Assembly (NCBI RefSeq): GCF_001625305.1 | Contig: NW_017804520.1 | Coordinates: forward strand, 1 to 64,000 | Source: Branchiostoma belcheri | Lineage: Eukaryota > Chordata > Leptocardii > Amphioxiformes > Branchiostomatidae | Reading direction: 5' to 3' | DNA: 64,000 bases | Made by a program: the position numbers and the translations under genes | Shown here: positions 48,870 to 60,859 of the stretch, piece by piece | How the letters are laid out: every line of letters begins with the position of its first letter | How positions within the stretch are numbered: position 1 is the stretch's first letter | The notes under the pieces: generated by a model | Databases searched by the model: none | Told to the model about the DNA's origin: nothing | Seen by the model: only the letters and a program-made list of their open reading frames with translations

Positions 48870-50110
48870 GCAACGTACGGGAGTTGTTGCAGGGAGATCA
48901 GTCTTGCGGCTGTCCCAAATGTTTTGGTCATGCTCAAATTTTAGGGGTGAACTTGAAGTGGATAAGTATCAAACTGATTAGATTATATTGTAGTTAATCG
49001 TTGTTGCATTAGCTCAGTGCTTCCAGTTTATGCAGAGCCAAACCGGCATGGACAAAGAATAAGTAATACTAGTAGCATGTCATGATTTAAGTCATTTTCT
49101 CCCAACTGCATTCTTACTATGTACCAGTAAACTCCATATTATTGTGTAACAGCTATTTATCAGAACTGTGTGTTGTGCTTTTTCTAGAAGGCAGAAAACG
49201 CAGGATCAATCTTTAAAGATCCTCAAATTTGGCTGCTTAAGTCTACCGGCGTTTTGATAGCTCATAAAATCTCAAAGTAACATGGAAAAGCCTCGTCTTT
49301 CCTCTACGTTCCTCTAAAAATTTCCATCCAATCGCAAGCGCCAAAGGCACTGTTTAATACCATGAAAAAAACGATATGTATGACGACTTCACTTTTGGCT
49401 ACGCAGTCAAATGGTTAAGAGATGGCGTGATGAAGTGTGATGTCACGGCCCTGACATTGTTTGGGAAATCAAGCTTGAACAAGAGAATTTGATTTACAAA
49501 TTGGTGTAATAAATGTAAATCATACTAGTACCGTTATCAAAGAGTTTTACTATGTATCGTATTGTTTGCACCTTGACATAAAAAAGAGTTTTGCTATATA
49601 CGCGATTGTTGTTTTTTTTTTACCGATTTGCTGACTCCCGTTTTGGGACCTGGGTGATTTGCCTCTCCTAGCTAATTGTCTAATCACGCTGTACTCACAC
49701 CACTCCACATTTGACCAATCAAAATCGTTGATTCACCGTGGCTCCCTGTATAATTACGCCGCACTGACACCGGCTGGCACGGTGATAGCTGGGCAACCAT
49801 CAATCTTAAATCTGTCAAAGTTGACATTTCACGACCGTCGGCTTTGAGGGTGTTGTTGACAGATACCGCGTCGAATGCGTTGATTGAATCAAGACCTTCG
49901 AACTCTCGTTGTTGACATGGTTGATAATATAGAAATATATACTGTAACCACAGCTTTGTAACGATATTACAACGTTTTTGCCTTGTCTCTCACACACAAT
50001 GGGCCTAGTGAAATAGCATGTCTGAATATACTGTTGAAAGTCCATGTTATACCCTGTACAACAAAAGAGGTAGAATTAGCCACTATAAATAGAATGGTGG
50101 CTCACGCCAT
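48870..50110. other. No gene; inverted relative of the 2.5-kb family at its right part
   Basis: 49660-50110 reads as the reverse complement of diverged family sequence (TTGACCAATCAAAATCG, CTAGCTAATTG). 48870-49650 shows nothing I can name. Confidence 0.5.
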
Positions 50111-50275
50111 CACATTGGACCAATCATAATCGTAGATTACGCCAATCTAAAAATAGTAGGGTACTTATATCCGAGCGACAAGTTCTTCTATAAAGTTCGA
50201 GAGTGGACAGCGAGCTGACTTGAACCGACTTCACTTCCCCGACAACACTGAACATACCTGTAAGTATTTTTCTTT
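50110..50275 (+). promoter_or_regulatory. CCAAT-TATA-leader-5' splice site cassette d
   Basis: Plus strand: GGACCAATCA (about 50117), CTATAAAG (about 50190), leader GAGAGTGGACAGCGAGCTGA, CCGACTTCACTTCC, then CCTGTAAGTATT (GT at 50260-50261). It has the opposite orientation to cassettes a-c and is similar in every element. Confidence 0.55.
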
Positions 50276-50279
50276 TCAA

Positions 50280-51072
50280 ATATTATCCAACTAATGCTTT
50301 CTCATTCTATAAAATGTCACAACTTTCAACCACCGCTGACAGTTCCAAAAGTGCTAACTTGCAATTGGCCGTAAACGCCAACTTTGTCAGATTCGTAAGC
50401 ATTTGAGGTGATAGATCAGAAATTCTTTTTGTGAGTGCTTATTTACAAGCTTAATCTTTCTTTCCCAACCTGTTATATTTTTTCAATAAAGTTGTACTGC
50501 AGATACGGCCACCCTGGACGTATTTTGTAGAAGTTAGAGCAGTTTTGACGAATCGTACCTGTGCGACAAATTGCATGTTTCCCCCGCCCCAGAGCTCGCC
50601 CTGTCCCCTGTTCGAGACGTTGAGATTTCTCGTCAAAGTCACGATCAAAAACATCGCTGTCTAGAGTAAAAACCGGATGCTCGTTCAATTTAGAAAGCAT
50701 CTGCGGAATCAAATCCCCCTTTTCTGTGAAGTTAAATTTGAAAAAAAAGCTAGGTTGTAAAAAAAGGACAGCGGACTACTTTCATGTGGTCTTGGTCCAA
50801 CCAAAGTGCACATGTAAGTTAGTATACGTGATCACGCTCATAACTAATACGTTCTTTGTCTATACAGTATCATAACTGGTAAAGTTTAACGCTAGTCAAC
50901 TTTGAAGTTAAAACGATAGATGGCATCTGGTCGATCGTTATTTTGCATTTTGTTTGCTTTTGTATCAGTTAATTCCCCAATCAAAAATTGCATGTTTGTC
51001 GTAGCGGGGCGACGCTGGCGTGGTTCTGCAGCTACAGGTACGATTAATGAATATTGTTACCCATAATTCAGA
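50280..51072. other. Region downstream of cassette d; no exon identified
   Basis: 50375-50400 shares AACTTTGTCAGATTC-like sequence with the region behind cassettes b and c, so it belongs to the same repeated unit. No acceptor-exon pair or protein family is visible. Confidence 0.5.
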
Positions 51073-52777
51073 AGTCTGAAATTTGTAACCAAGCCGTTGT
51101 TATACTTATTTCATAACGTCGTGTAGCTAAAAGTCTTCTTGGCACTTTTTTGAGCGGTACTGTAATTGATTTAGCTGTTTTGAGTAAAATATTTCGATGA
51201 TTTTGAACATTTTGCTGCCCAATTGTACTGCCCTGCCTGTCACAATGGTACGTTTGAAACGTCAGAATTTCTTGTTAACGTTGCGGTCAAAGCTTAAGAT
51301 TTAAACTCACTGAAAGTAGATTTTTATAGCATTTATGTCAAGACACAAAAACGTATTTTTGCAACGTAATTACCTCTCACTTCAATGCGTCTTGCAATAT
51401 GCAGGAAAGGGCGAAAGGGTCACATAAACGACGAATAACTAGCATACCAATACAGCCAATGGTACGGCCAGCCATTAATATTAAACCTGTCAAAGTTGAC
51501 ATTCCGCGATCACTGCTTCGGATCCCGATTCTTTCTCTTTCTCTGACCCTTTGCTGTTAATTTTCTGTGGCGCAGTTTGTCACCGAAGAAAGCCCTGATG
51601 TTGGTGTAGCAATGATACTTTCAGGGTCATCGACGTCCCGCGGTTTTGCTCTCGGTCAATCCCCGCCCAAGATTTGCACTGGATTGGGAGTCTTAACAAA
51701 TCTACCATATTCTTCTCTGCAGGTTGTTAGACAGGGCTTTTCTGGCCTTGATCTTTTAAACTTTTTAGTGAGCTGGCGCAGACAACTTTAACAGGCAACT
51801 TCGCCGACCAACCGCCAACCACGATGCTCGCGAGTAGCTGCATGGCCGAAACGTAGTCTTGAGAAAGTCCAGAGGCGTGCAGATCATAACATTTGTCTGT
51901 TAATTGTTGTTCTTAATTGCACTACATTTTGCTTTGTTTCGCAATAACTTCTTATTTCGTGGCAACTTGTATTTAGGATTGGAGCATTATTAGATATATC
52001 GGTATAGGTGTCGATATTTTACTTTGGGGAAAACAGGCATAACAGTGTGCATTCTGAGTCCCTGTACGAAGTTGTGTTCACGTGACCTACATCGCCACGT
52101 CCTTGCTTGATAAAACAGGGACAAAAGCACAGCAAACCTGCCCTTGGGCAGAATTTATTCCAGCTCATTTGGTGCCCGGGTGTTGTGGCGCTATTTTTGA
52201 TAAACAGAACGCCATTGTTTAAAAGGCATTCCTAACTTGCATACCGTCTTGATACAAGCAATGTACTCGAAACAAGATGTGCATTATTTATAGCGTTTGA
52301 GACATTTAACTACCAACGGCGATCTGATTTTGTACATGTCGACACGTTCAAAACCTGACGTTTTGTCAATACATCATTGTTCGATGTCTGGTACACGCGC
52401 GTTAGTAGAGGTCATACATGGATCCCAAGGACAACCAAATGTTGTTGGACCGGTGCTGACACTTGTTTAAAACACCATATCATATAACCAAGGTGCAGTA
52501 CTAGCCATATTCAGGATCTGCTCAACAGCGCCACCTTCCGAGACAAAAGTGCAAGGTAGCATAGGATGCTGTATTTTGCTGTTGCGAGTATTTTAGGATA
52601 AGGTTTTTACCTCCGAGGGGGAAGGGATCATATTTCACCCGAATGTTCTGTTTTGGGTCCCGTTTGTTTGTTCGTCGCAGATAACTCACGATCCTCTTGA
52701 TAGATTTTTTTCGACTTGTTTTTAGATATTGAGGTCCTGATGAAACATGGTTATTTGGACATTTTAGCACTATTTTT
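51073..52777. repeat. Duplicated unit, copy 2 (1.7 kb)
   Basis: Near-identical copy of 41105-43154 in the same orientation, lacking the 345-bp insert and with no flanking retrotransposon sequence. Differences from copy 1 are scattered single bases. This copy probably reflects the pre-insertion state of the unit. Confidence 0.8.
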
Positions 52778-52965
52778 AGGTGCTGTAAGATAAAAGGTCG
52801 ACATCCTGTACTTAGACGCTGTGTGGCATCGACCGCACGGAACCAGTCGCATGCCGGATGGCTGCTATTATTGGAAAGCTGGTGTGTTACGCTGAGGGCT
52901 GTTACACCGGCTATCACAGCTTTCAAGACACAAATATTTATATACATAGTCGGATAACACGAACA

Positions 52966-53066
52966 CACAAACACTCACACAAACACACACACACACGGAT
53001 ACACACACACACACAGACACACACACATATATACACACACACGTATACATACACACACACACACGG

Positions 53067-53108
<42 letters not shown>
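52966..53108. repeat. (AC)n microsatellite
   Basis: AC repeats interrupted by GGATAC and ATATAT words. Confidence 0.95.
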
Positions 53109-53109
<1 letters not shown>

Positions 53110-53111
<2 letters not shown>

Positions 53112-54418
53112 CTTTTTTTTGACATCTTGATAGCTCTTTGTGAATGGCACGCTTTGTGGCTGTCCATTGAATAGCAACGCGTTAAGTACGACGTGCGTCT
53201 TTTGTGGTACACGGTCACCACGAGCCAAGCTACATGCAAAGCTCAGGGTTTTCTTCCATCAATCCCCATCCAAGGTTGGCGCTGAGTGGAGAGTAGCCTA
53301 AAGTCTTTCATATTCTAAATCAACATCCCTGTTATTATAAACCAGACTCTCGACCACTTGTTTACGAATAGCTTGATTTTAATCTGGACACAGTTGGAAG
53401 GCCATGAGCTGCTATGTACGGAATTATGTCCCTGTACGTATGGCCCACGTACGTTGGAACGTTTTTGCTTCGCAAGACAGAGACAAACACAGATCCAACC
53501 TGACCTCAGGCAGATTTTTCCTTCCAGTTAATTAGTTAGATGGCGTCATTCTTGTCTGACAGACCGTCACCGTTAACAAGGCCTTCCTAATTTGCATACT
53601 GACTTCGAGGAGACATGTTTACAATGATATGAAATATATATATAGGGCATTCGAGACATTTTCACTACCCACTATCTGACTTTTGTTATTGACAAGCCCA
53701 ACACTTTTTTTCTAAATATGGTGATCGTGATTTCCCCATCTTTGTAACAAACAAAGGTGAAAGGAGGTGCTGTAATATTGAGGCAGCATGCCAAATTTCT
53801 GTAGGCAATAACCGGGTGTTGTCTCACATGGGCCATGTTGGAATAGCTGTATACATGTGGCCTTCGTAGGGGTCAGCCAAACGTTGCCAGTAAACTATCC
53901 ATGCATTAAAAATACCCATCTACAAAATTCAAATCCATTCCTCATTACATTCTTAGACAATTCAAACTCTACTACTGGATACATTGCGGAGATTACTTCC
54001 GAACGTTACAAATGACATACACCACTCTTCTTCAGCGTCACTAATGAACTAATAGATTTAGTCAACACATATGACCTGTCACTCCTATCCGTTCTCACAT
54101 CTAACTCCAAGTGTTGTGTAAAGCTAGCAAGGTCTACGTATACCCGCCCCTACTTTCAAGAACTATCCTTGTGATGATCAAGTAATCGTAGAGACATCCA
54201 TCGAGTTGATAAAACATCTTAATCCCTTTTTTGTGTGCCTGTGTGTTTCTGCATTAATAAAAATGTGAACTTATTCTAATTTGCAGAATAATAGGATGCA
54301 ATCCCTAATTGGCGTTTTCTTCATTTTACTCTGCCCCTCCATCTCTCTCTCCCCCTCCCCCCCTCTCCCTCCCCCCCCTCTCCCCCCTCTCTCTTCTCCT
54401 CTCTCTCTGTAAATATAT
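53110..54418. other. Upstream region of the ILEI gene
   Basis: It must contain the non-coding first exon and promoter of the ILEI gene, because the start exon is preceded by an AG acceptor (54417-54418). I cannot place them. 54338-54408 is a TC-rich tract before the acceptor. A stretch at about 54297-54312 (ATGCAATCCCTAATTG) is shared with the ZP gene's intron. Confidence 0.5.
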
Positions 54419-54438
54419 AGGAAATTTTCGCCGACACG

Positions 54439-57400
54439 ATGGTCGGACCGTGTACATCAGGGTTTTGGAGGTGGATGGTCCTGGTGGTGATAGCGACAAC
54501 AGCTGCCGTGACTGGGCAAGGTGACACTAAACATCATTTTCAAATTCCTTAGTGTTGATAATCGTTTGTAACAACTAGGGTTTGATTTTGAAAATGCTCT
54601 ATATTCGGTATTTTACTCGCTTGATATGAACTACATTTAGCGGTATTTTGAAGAAAAATGCGACACCCCACCCGCCGAAAAAAACTTTCCTGCTAGTTTC
54701 CCTTTTGTTGTTTTAGGGGGTCAAAATGGCTTGTTTGTGGTTGCGCAGTCGTCTGCAGAAGAGGATCCAGGCTTCAACGTCACCAGCTCATACATCCTCG
54801 TGAACAACCAGAAGACCGTGATTGATCAGAATTGTGAGTATACCTAACAGGAATTATCTTCATTGTGCTCGATATGTTTCCATCAATTAGCACCTTGGGA
54901 AGATATATATTTCTTTTTTCGACCGTTATGACTAGTATGTACGCGTGCGCGCACGCGGTGTGTTGGAGTCAATATAAATTTATCCCATTCAAAGGACAAG
55001 TTTGAAACCAGTTATAACAATCCGCGCATTATCAAAGACTTTAGTATTTTGAATCCCGTAAAATGTAACAAAGAATTTTGACCATAGTTTTTATATGCAT
55101 CAGCTTTTCCATTTGGACGTGGACATCAGGTGTTCATTTTGAACGAGGATAACGGGCAGGTTTTAGACAAGATGGTTTTCGACACTGATCCGAGTGGAGG
55201 AGGCGCTGAAGCGGCACAACGACTGCTGGCCTTTCTGGAAATCGTTCAAGAGGTGATTATTGTTAATTTACGGGTACTCCAACAAATGTTGATGTGCTGT
55301 GTACTGTACGTGTACCTAGTCTTTAAAGCGCAATGATCGTTCCATCAAGCATATGTTTCCGATTGATGTTTGTACAAAACTTGTCAACTTAAATGTTAGC
55401 ATCGTGACTACTTTATCACTATCATCTTTTCCCATATCGCTACAGGGACGGATAATAGTTGTCGTTGTTCATGGCAATGGTAACACCCTGGTTAATCTGT
55501 CGCCATACGGATCTACAATTACAACAACTGCACTAGGTACCATGTCTCTTCTTAATTGTTATGATTAGGGATAACGTTTCATAAGTTATATACCACCAAA
55601 ATTCTGAGGGAGATCGTATCTTTCCGGTATGCCTAGAGAACATGAAAACGTTTGAAGTAAAATTTTGATTCTTGTTGAAAGAGCTAGGTTATCACCAAGC
55701 GTCTATCGGTGTTTATTGCGGAAAGACAGGCGCCCCTGTATAGTATATACAGAAAACGTCTTTTCAAAACAAAATTAAGAAACAAACTTTCATAGTCCAA
55801 AGCTGCTGCTGCTGCTGATCCTTTTCCTTGACGTGTTTAATATCTGCTATTTATGATTTGAACAAAGTAATTTGTTTCTTTTTTTCTGGTCCCTATATAA
55901 GAAGGTGTATATTTTCAACCTAACAAACGTTGTTTCAAAGATCATTGCATGCTGTTCAATGTAATTTAATTAGCCATATTTTACAACGTAGTACAGTACC
56001 ATGCAGTGGTATAGTTGTCAAGTCTTCACAATCATACATTGAATATGTCCCATGATAGGGTTCAGAGTGTCCTATGCCATGATCACTCAGAAGGGACCCA
56101 AACCATCTTGGTTCGTGGAGAAAAGGAGCGCTGCAGGTACCGGACCAACTCGTATAGATGCCTCCATGCCACCAGGTAAAGAAAACACGATTTCATGCAT
56201 ACTTTGAAGCCAGCATTGGATGATATATGGTGTTATTTGCATAACTGATAAGAAAATTCCATAGTTCCTTTTGCAAATTGTAAACCATTGTCACCTGTTC
56301 CAGTATGCTTAACGATACTATGAGAATGGGTACACAAGGGCTACGATGCTTAGCTTGCGATGTGGGACACACGGGCGTGACTTGACGGACAGGTCAATGG
56401 TGATACCAGACCGCATTTGGTGCATGAACCTTACCCTGCATCACTACAATGTTTCGCATCGTTATTGGTAACAGAAAAAACGTTACGTCACTGCAATATT
56501 CATATTTATCCCAATGTTGCTTGGATATGCGATATTACCTTCTTGTTACAACATCGTGCACATATTGGATTCAAAGTCATGATGGGCACATGTACATGTG
56601 ATTGGCCTTTAACTCCTTTATGTGGATGTTTAAATTTCTTAACTTGACGTTGATAAAAAAAAGTTCAAAACACGACGACCGCGTATCTGGCAACTGGGGA
56701 AGACATTGTTCGTTTTTTAACTGTTTAATTGTAAATTACACCACACACTTTAATACTTAGTCAAAAACGTTGTTGTTTTAACGACCACAGCCCTTTTGAA
56801 TACGGTTGCGCAGTCGTCTGCAGAAGAGGATCCAGGCTTCAACGTCACCAGCTCATACATCCTCGTGAACAACCAGAAGACCGTGATTGATCAGAATTGT
56901 GAGTATACCTAACAGGAATTATCTTCATTGTGCTCGATATGTTTCCATCAATTAGCACCTTGGGAAGATATATATTTCTTTTTTCGACCGTTATGACTAG
57001 TATGTACGCGTGCGCGCACGCGGTGTGTTGGAACCAATATAAATTTATCCCATTCAAAGGACAAGTTTGAAACCAGTTATAACAATCCGCGCATTATCAA
57101 AGACTTTAGTATTTTGAATCACGTAAAATGCAACAAAGAATTTTGACCATAGTTTTTATATGCATCAGCTTCTCCATTTGGACGTGGACATCAGGTGTTC
57201 ATTTTGAACGAGGAGAACGGGCAGGTTTTAGACAAGATGGTTTTCGACACTGATCCGAGTGGAGGAGGCGCTGAAGCGGCACAACGACTGCTGGCCTTTC
57301 TGGAAATCGTTCAAGAGGTGATTATTGTTAATTTACGGGTACTCCAACAAATGTTGATGTGCTGTGTACTGTACGTGTACCTAGTCTTTAAAGCGCAATG

Positions 57401-58716
57401 ATCGTTCCATCAAGCATATGTTTCCGATTGATGTTTGTACAAAACTTGTCAACTTAAATTTTAGCATCGTGACTTCTTTATCATTATCATCTTTTCCCAT
57501 ATCGCTACAGGGACGGATAATAGTTGTCGTTGTTCATGGCAACGGTAACACCCTGGTCAATCTGTCGCCATACGGATCTACAATTACAACAACTGCACTA
57601 GGTACCATGTCTCTTATTAATCATTTGTGATAGAAGTTTAAGCGGTATACCACCAAAAATGAATAGGCAGATCGATGTTAGCCTGGTGGGTAACAACCGT
57701 AGTTTTCGCCCACTCCCTATTGTTGCTGGCTACCACAGAGTCTGGACTTGCTGACATATGTAACGGATGGTGATGACGTCACGTAATGAGTTACGTATAC
57801 CCTGAGCATTGCGCGCTGGGTGGGGCTTCATTTGATTGGCTGAGGAGAAGATCTATCTTAACGTAGTCGTTCGGACGTCGAACGGACGCTAAAATCTGAA
57901 CGAATATGCATATTCAAGTCGTTACATATGTCAGCAAGTCCAGACCCGTGGTAGCCAGCGGTATTAGGGAGCGGGCTAAAACTACGGAGGATGGCACTCA
58001 GATCAATGTCTAGAGAATATGAGAAAGATTAAGATTTTGATTCTTGTCGAATCAGCGAATTGAGATGTCATTAAATAAAAGGTAATTACCTGCACCTACG
58101 AGTATCTGGATCATGTGGCCAAGACAGTTGCCGCTGCATTATCTGTACAAGAAAGGCACTTTTCCATACAAAGAAATAATCTTACATTGTCTAAAGAGAA
58201 AGCTTCTTCTGTCGGTGCCTTATCGTGGTGTTTTTAATGAATTTGAACATTGAATATGTCCCATGATAGGGTTCAGACAGTCCTATGCCATGATCACTCA
58301 GAAGGGACCCAAACCATCTTGGTTCGTGGAGAAAAGGAGCGCTGCAGGTACCGGACCAACTCGTATAGATGCCTCCATATCAACAGGTAAAAAAACAATT
58401 TTTTTTCATAATTTGCAACTATAGGTGGTGATGTCTTTCTTTAATTGATTTTGTGCGTTTAATCATTGTTGGGACTTTTTGGGATTCTTAGATAGGATCT
58501 TTATTGTGCCTTTATTGTTTTATCTGTGCGTTAGCAGGACATGTGAAGCTACAATCAAGTCAAAATTTTCTTCAACCCAGAAGTGTTGTTCATTTTGTTC
58601 TACGCACAGTGTCAACTAGTTTGGTAGACCAACCTAGTGCGGCGGTCGGAACGTCTGTTGGAGTTGCCAGGATCATGGTCCTTATCTTCGTGGCCGCTGT
58701 TCTGGTGTGGTACTGA
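54439..58716 (+). CDS. Secreted, C-terminally anchored protein with two FAM3/ILEI-like domains
   Basis: Ten coding exons: 54439-54520, 54717-54833, 55104-55252, 55446-55536, 56059-56175, 56791-56898, 57169-57317, 57511-57601, 58270-58386, 58610-58716. All have GT/AG borders and matching phases; the sum is 1,128 nt, giving 375 residues. Residues 1-27 are a signal peptide ([10 protein letters not shown] start). Residues about 28-185 and 186-340 are two copies of a domain matching the ILEI/PANDER-like fold of FAM3 cytokine-like and CEMIP proteins. Landmarks are FGRGHQVFILNE, NGQVLDKMVFD, the AFLEIVQEGRIIVVVVH strand pair, TALGFR and MITQKGPKPSWFVEK. The cysteines of FAM3 proteins are absent. The last exon is hydrophobic and ends VLVWY-stop with no basic tail, so a GPI signal is likely. 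A 5' UTR acceptor precedes the start exon. Possible N-glycosylation sites are NVTS and NLSP. Biological role unknown. Confidence 0.87.
54717..56175 (+). CDS. ILEI-like domain, copy 1 (exons 2-5)
   Basis: Exons 54717-54833, 55104-55252, 55446-55536 and 56059-56175 encode the first domain. Its first exon differs from that of copy 2 only at the 5' end, where copy 1 starts GGQNGLF. The acceptor of 55104 was chosen over a later AG because it joins the phase-1 donor to SFPFGRGHQ in frame. Phases at the domain borders are 1-1, which permits tandem duplication without a frameshift. Confidence 0.85.
56791..58386 (+). CDS. ILEI-like domain, copy 2 (exons 6-9)
   Basis: Exons 56791-56898, 57169-57317, 57511-57601 and 58270-58386 duplicate exons 2-5. 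The offset is exactly 2,065 bp for the first three exons and their introns, which are almost identical in sequence. Coding differences are few (for example NEDNG versus NEENG, RVSYA versus RQSYA, and MPPG versus ISTG at the end). The intron before the last exon has grown through a TIR element at 57679-57999. The low divergence indicates a recent intragenic duplication or ongoing conversion. Confidence 0.85.
57679..57999. mobile_element. Long-TIR MITE in the last intron of ILEI copy 2
   Basis: About 85-bp inverted arms (for example GTCTGGACTTGCTGACATAT at the left and its complement at the right) surround a short centre. A 10-bp near-perfect direct repeat AGATCRATGT flanks it (57669-57678, 58000-58009). 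It is absent from the equivalent intron of ILEI copy 1 and has no coding capacity. Confidence 0.85.
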
Positions 58717-58841
58717 TGACACCGTGGTCGTAAGGCGTCCTCATTCTACCAGAACTGGAGTTGAAAATACGGACAATGTAGGATTATTTCTCCAAAACTT
58801 GATAGGCTTAGTAAGAGTACATTTTTCTTCAGACCACCCAT

Positions 58842-60850
58842 ATCAAAACTTGAAGGCAGTGTAGGTATCAATGCTATTCTACAGCCGCTCTATCAAAACC
58901 TAGAAACAGTGTAGAGAAATTTATCACTGTAGGAATAATAGTGCATGGTAGTATGGTGACGCTAAGAAGTAGAATTAATATGCGTTATGATTTAAGTTAA
59001 TTGTTGGTTATTTAAAGGTTTAAGGACTCGGATTTTATAGCAAACATGGACTTATTTGGGGACTCCTCGGCGTTCTGCTCACGAATTGCTAGACGCTGTC
59101 AGATAGGGAGACAGTGGGCTTTCTCTAATTAACATAACCAGCTAAATTTTAGTACTTGGTGGTTTCTATTATATCATATCATAGGCATGCCCATTCGCCA
59201 ATAGCATATATTCCCCATCTCAAATTAGAAACAATGTAGGGAATTTTATCACAATAGCAAAACAAATATGCGCTCTCTATCTAACTCAGTGTGGTAAATC
59301 AAATCGTTATACCAATAGTACTCGTACTATAGGCTCTCTGGTGACGCTTAGTGGTGGAGGCAAAATGTTAACTGGTGGCAACTTTCATGTTAAGGAGCTC
59401 GGATTGGAATGGACATAGTTGGAGGTACTTTGTTATTCTGCTCAAGTACGGTTAAGCGCTCAAGCAGACAAAGACAATGATGCTTTCCGTAAGCCTTTGA
59501 TTGGCCAGAACTGCTGCATTTTAGTAAGACACATGATTTCTATTATACCACAGGGAACTTAAACATCAGACACCAATGGTATAGACTAAATTGAAATAGT
59601 GCAATGAGCTTTATAATCCTGTTCACTGCACTCATACCAGTGTGTATAGTATAGTCACTTAAAATCTGAACTTAGTCCAGGAAATTTTATCATCATCCAC
59701 CAAACATTTAGACTCTCCATTTCAATTGAGAGATAGTGTAGGGAACTTTATTATCATACATCGATGTTTAGGTTCTCCATCTAATCTTAGACACAATGTA
59801 GGGGACCTTATCATCACATACTGAGTATATGGGCTCTCCATCTAATCTTAGACACAGTGTAGTGGACCTTATCATCATATACTAATAGTATAGGCTCTCC
59901 ATCTAATCTTAGACACAGTGTAGTGGACCTTACCATCATATTCTAATAGTATAGGCTCTCCATCTAATTTTAGACTCAGTGTAGTGGACATCATCATCAT
60001 ATACTAATAGTATAGGCTCTCTATCTAATCTTAGACACAGTGTAGTGGACCTTATCATTACATACTAAGTATAGGCTCTCCATCTAATCTTAGACACAGT
60101 GTAGTGGACCTTATCATCACATACTAAGTATAGGCTCTCCATCTAATCTTAGACACAGTGTAGTGGACCTTATCATCACACACTAAGTGTGGGCTCTCCA
60201 TCTAATCTTAGACGGTGTAGTGGACCTTATCTTCATATACTAATACTATTAGCTCTCCATCTAATCTTAGACACAGTATAGTGGACCTTATCATAATATA
60301 CTAATAGTATAGGCCCTCCATCTAATCTTAGACACAGTGTAGTGGACCTTATTATCATATACTAATAGTATAGGCTCTCCATCTAATTTTAGACACAGTG
60401 TAGTGGACTTTATCATCATATACTAAGTATAGGCTCTCCATCTAATCTTAGACACAGTGTAGTGGACCTTATCATCATATACTAATAGTATAGGCCCTCC
60501 ATCTAATCTTAGACACAGTGTAGTGGACCTTATCATCATATACTAATAGTATAGGCTCTCCATCTAATCTTAGACACAGTGTAGTGGGCCTTATCATCAT
60601 ATACTAATAGTATAGGCTCTCCATCTAATCTTAGACACAGTGTAGTGGGCCTTATCATCATATACTAATAGTATAGGCCCTCCATCTAATCTTAGACACA
60701 GTGTAGTGGGCCTTATCATCATATACTAATAGTATAGGCTCTCCATCTAATCTTAGACACAGTGTAGTGAACCTTATTATCGTATACTAATAGTATAGGC
60801 TCTCCATCTAATTTTAGACTCAGTGTAGTGGACATCATCATCATATACTA
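58842..60850. repeat. About 60-bp satellite array
   Basis: About 18 good copies (59760-60850) of a 58-62 bp unit containing TACTAATAGTATAGGCTC and TCTTAGACACAGTGTAGTGG. Degenerate units (CAGTGTAGAGAAATTTATCA) reach back to about 58842, in the 3' flank of the ILEI gene. Non-coding. Confidence 0.92.
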
Positions 60851-60859
60851 TCAGCAATA

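Noticed and set aside
53110-54418. Upstream exon for the ILEI gene
   Set aside because: An acceptor before the start exon implies one, but no candidate first exon could be separated from background.
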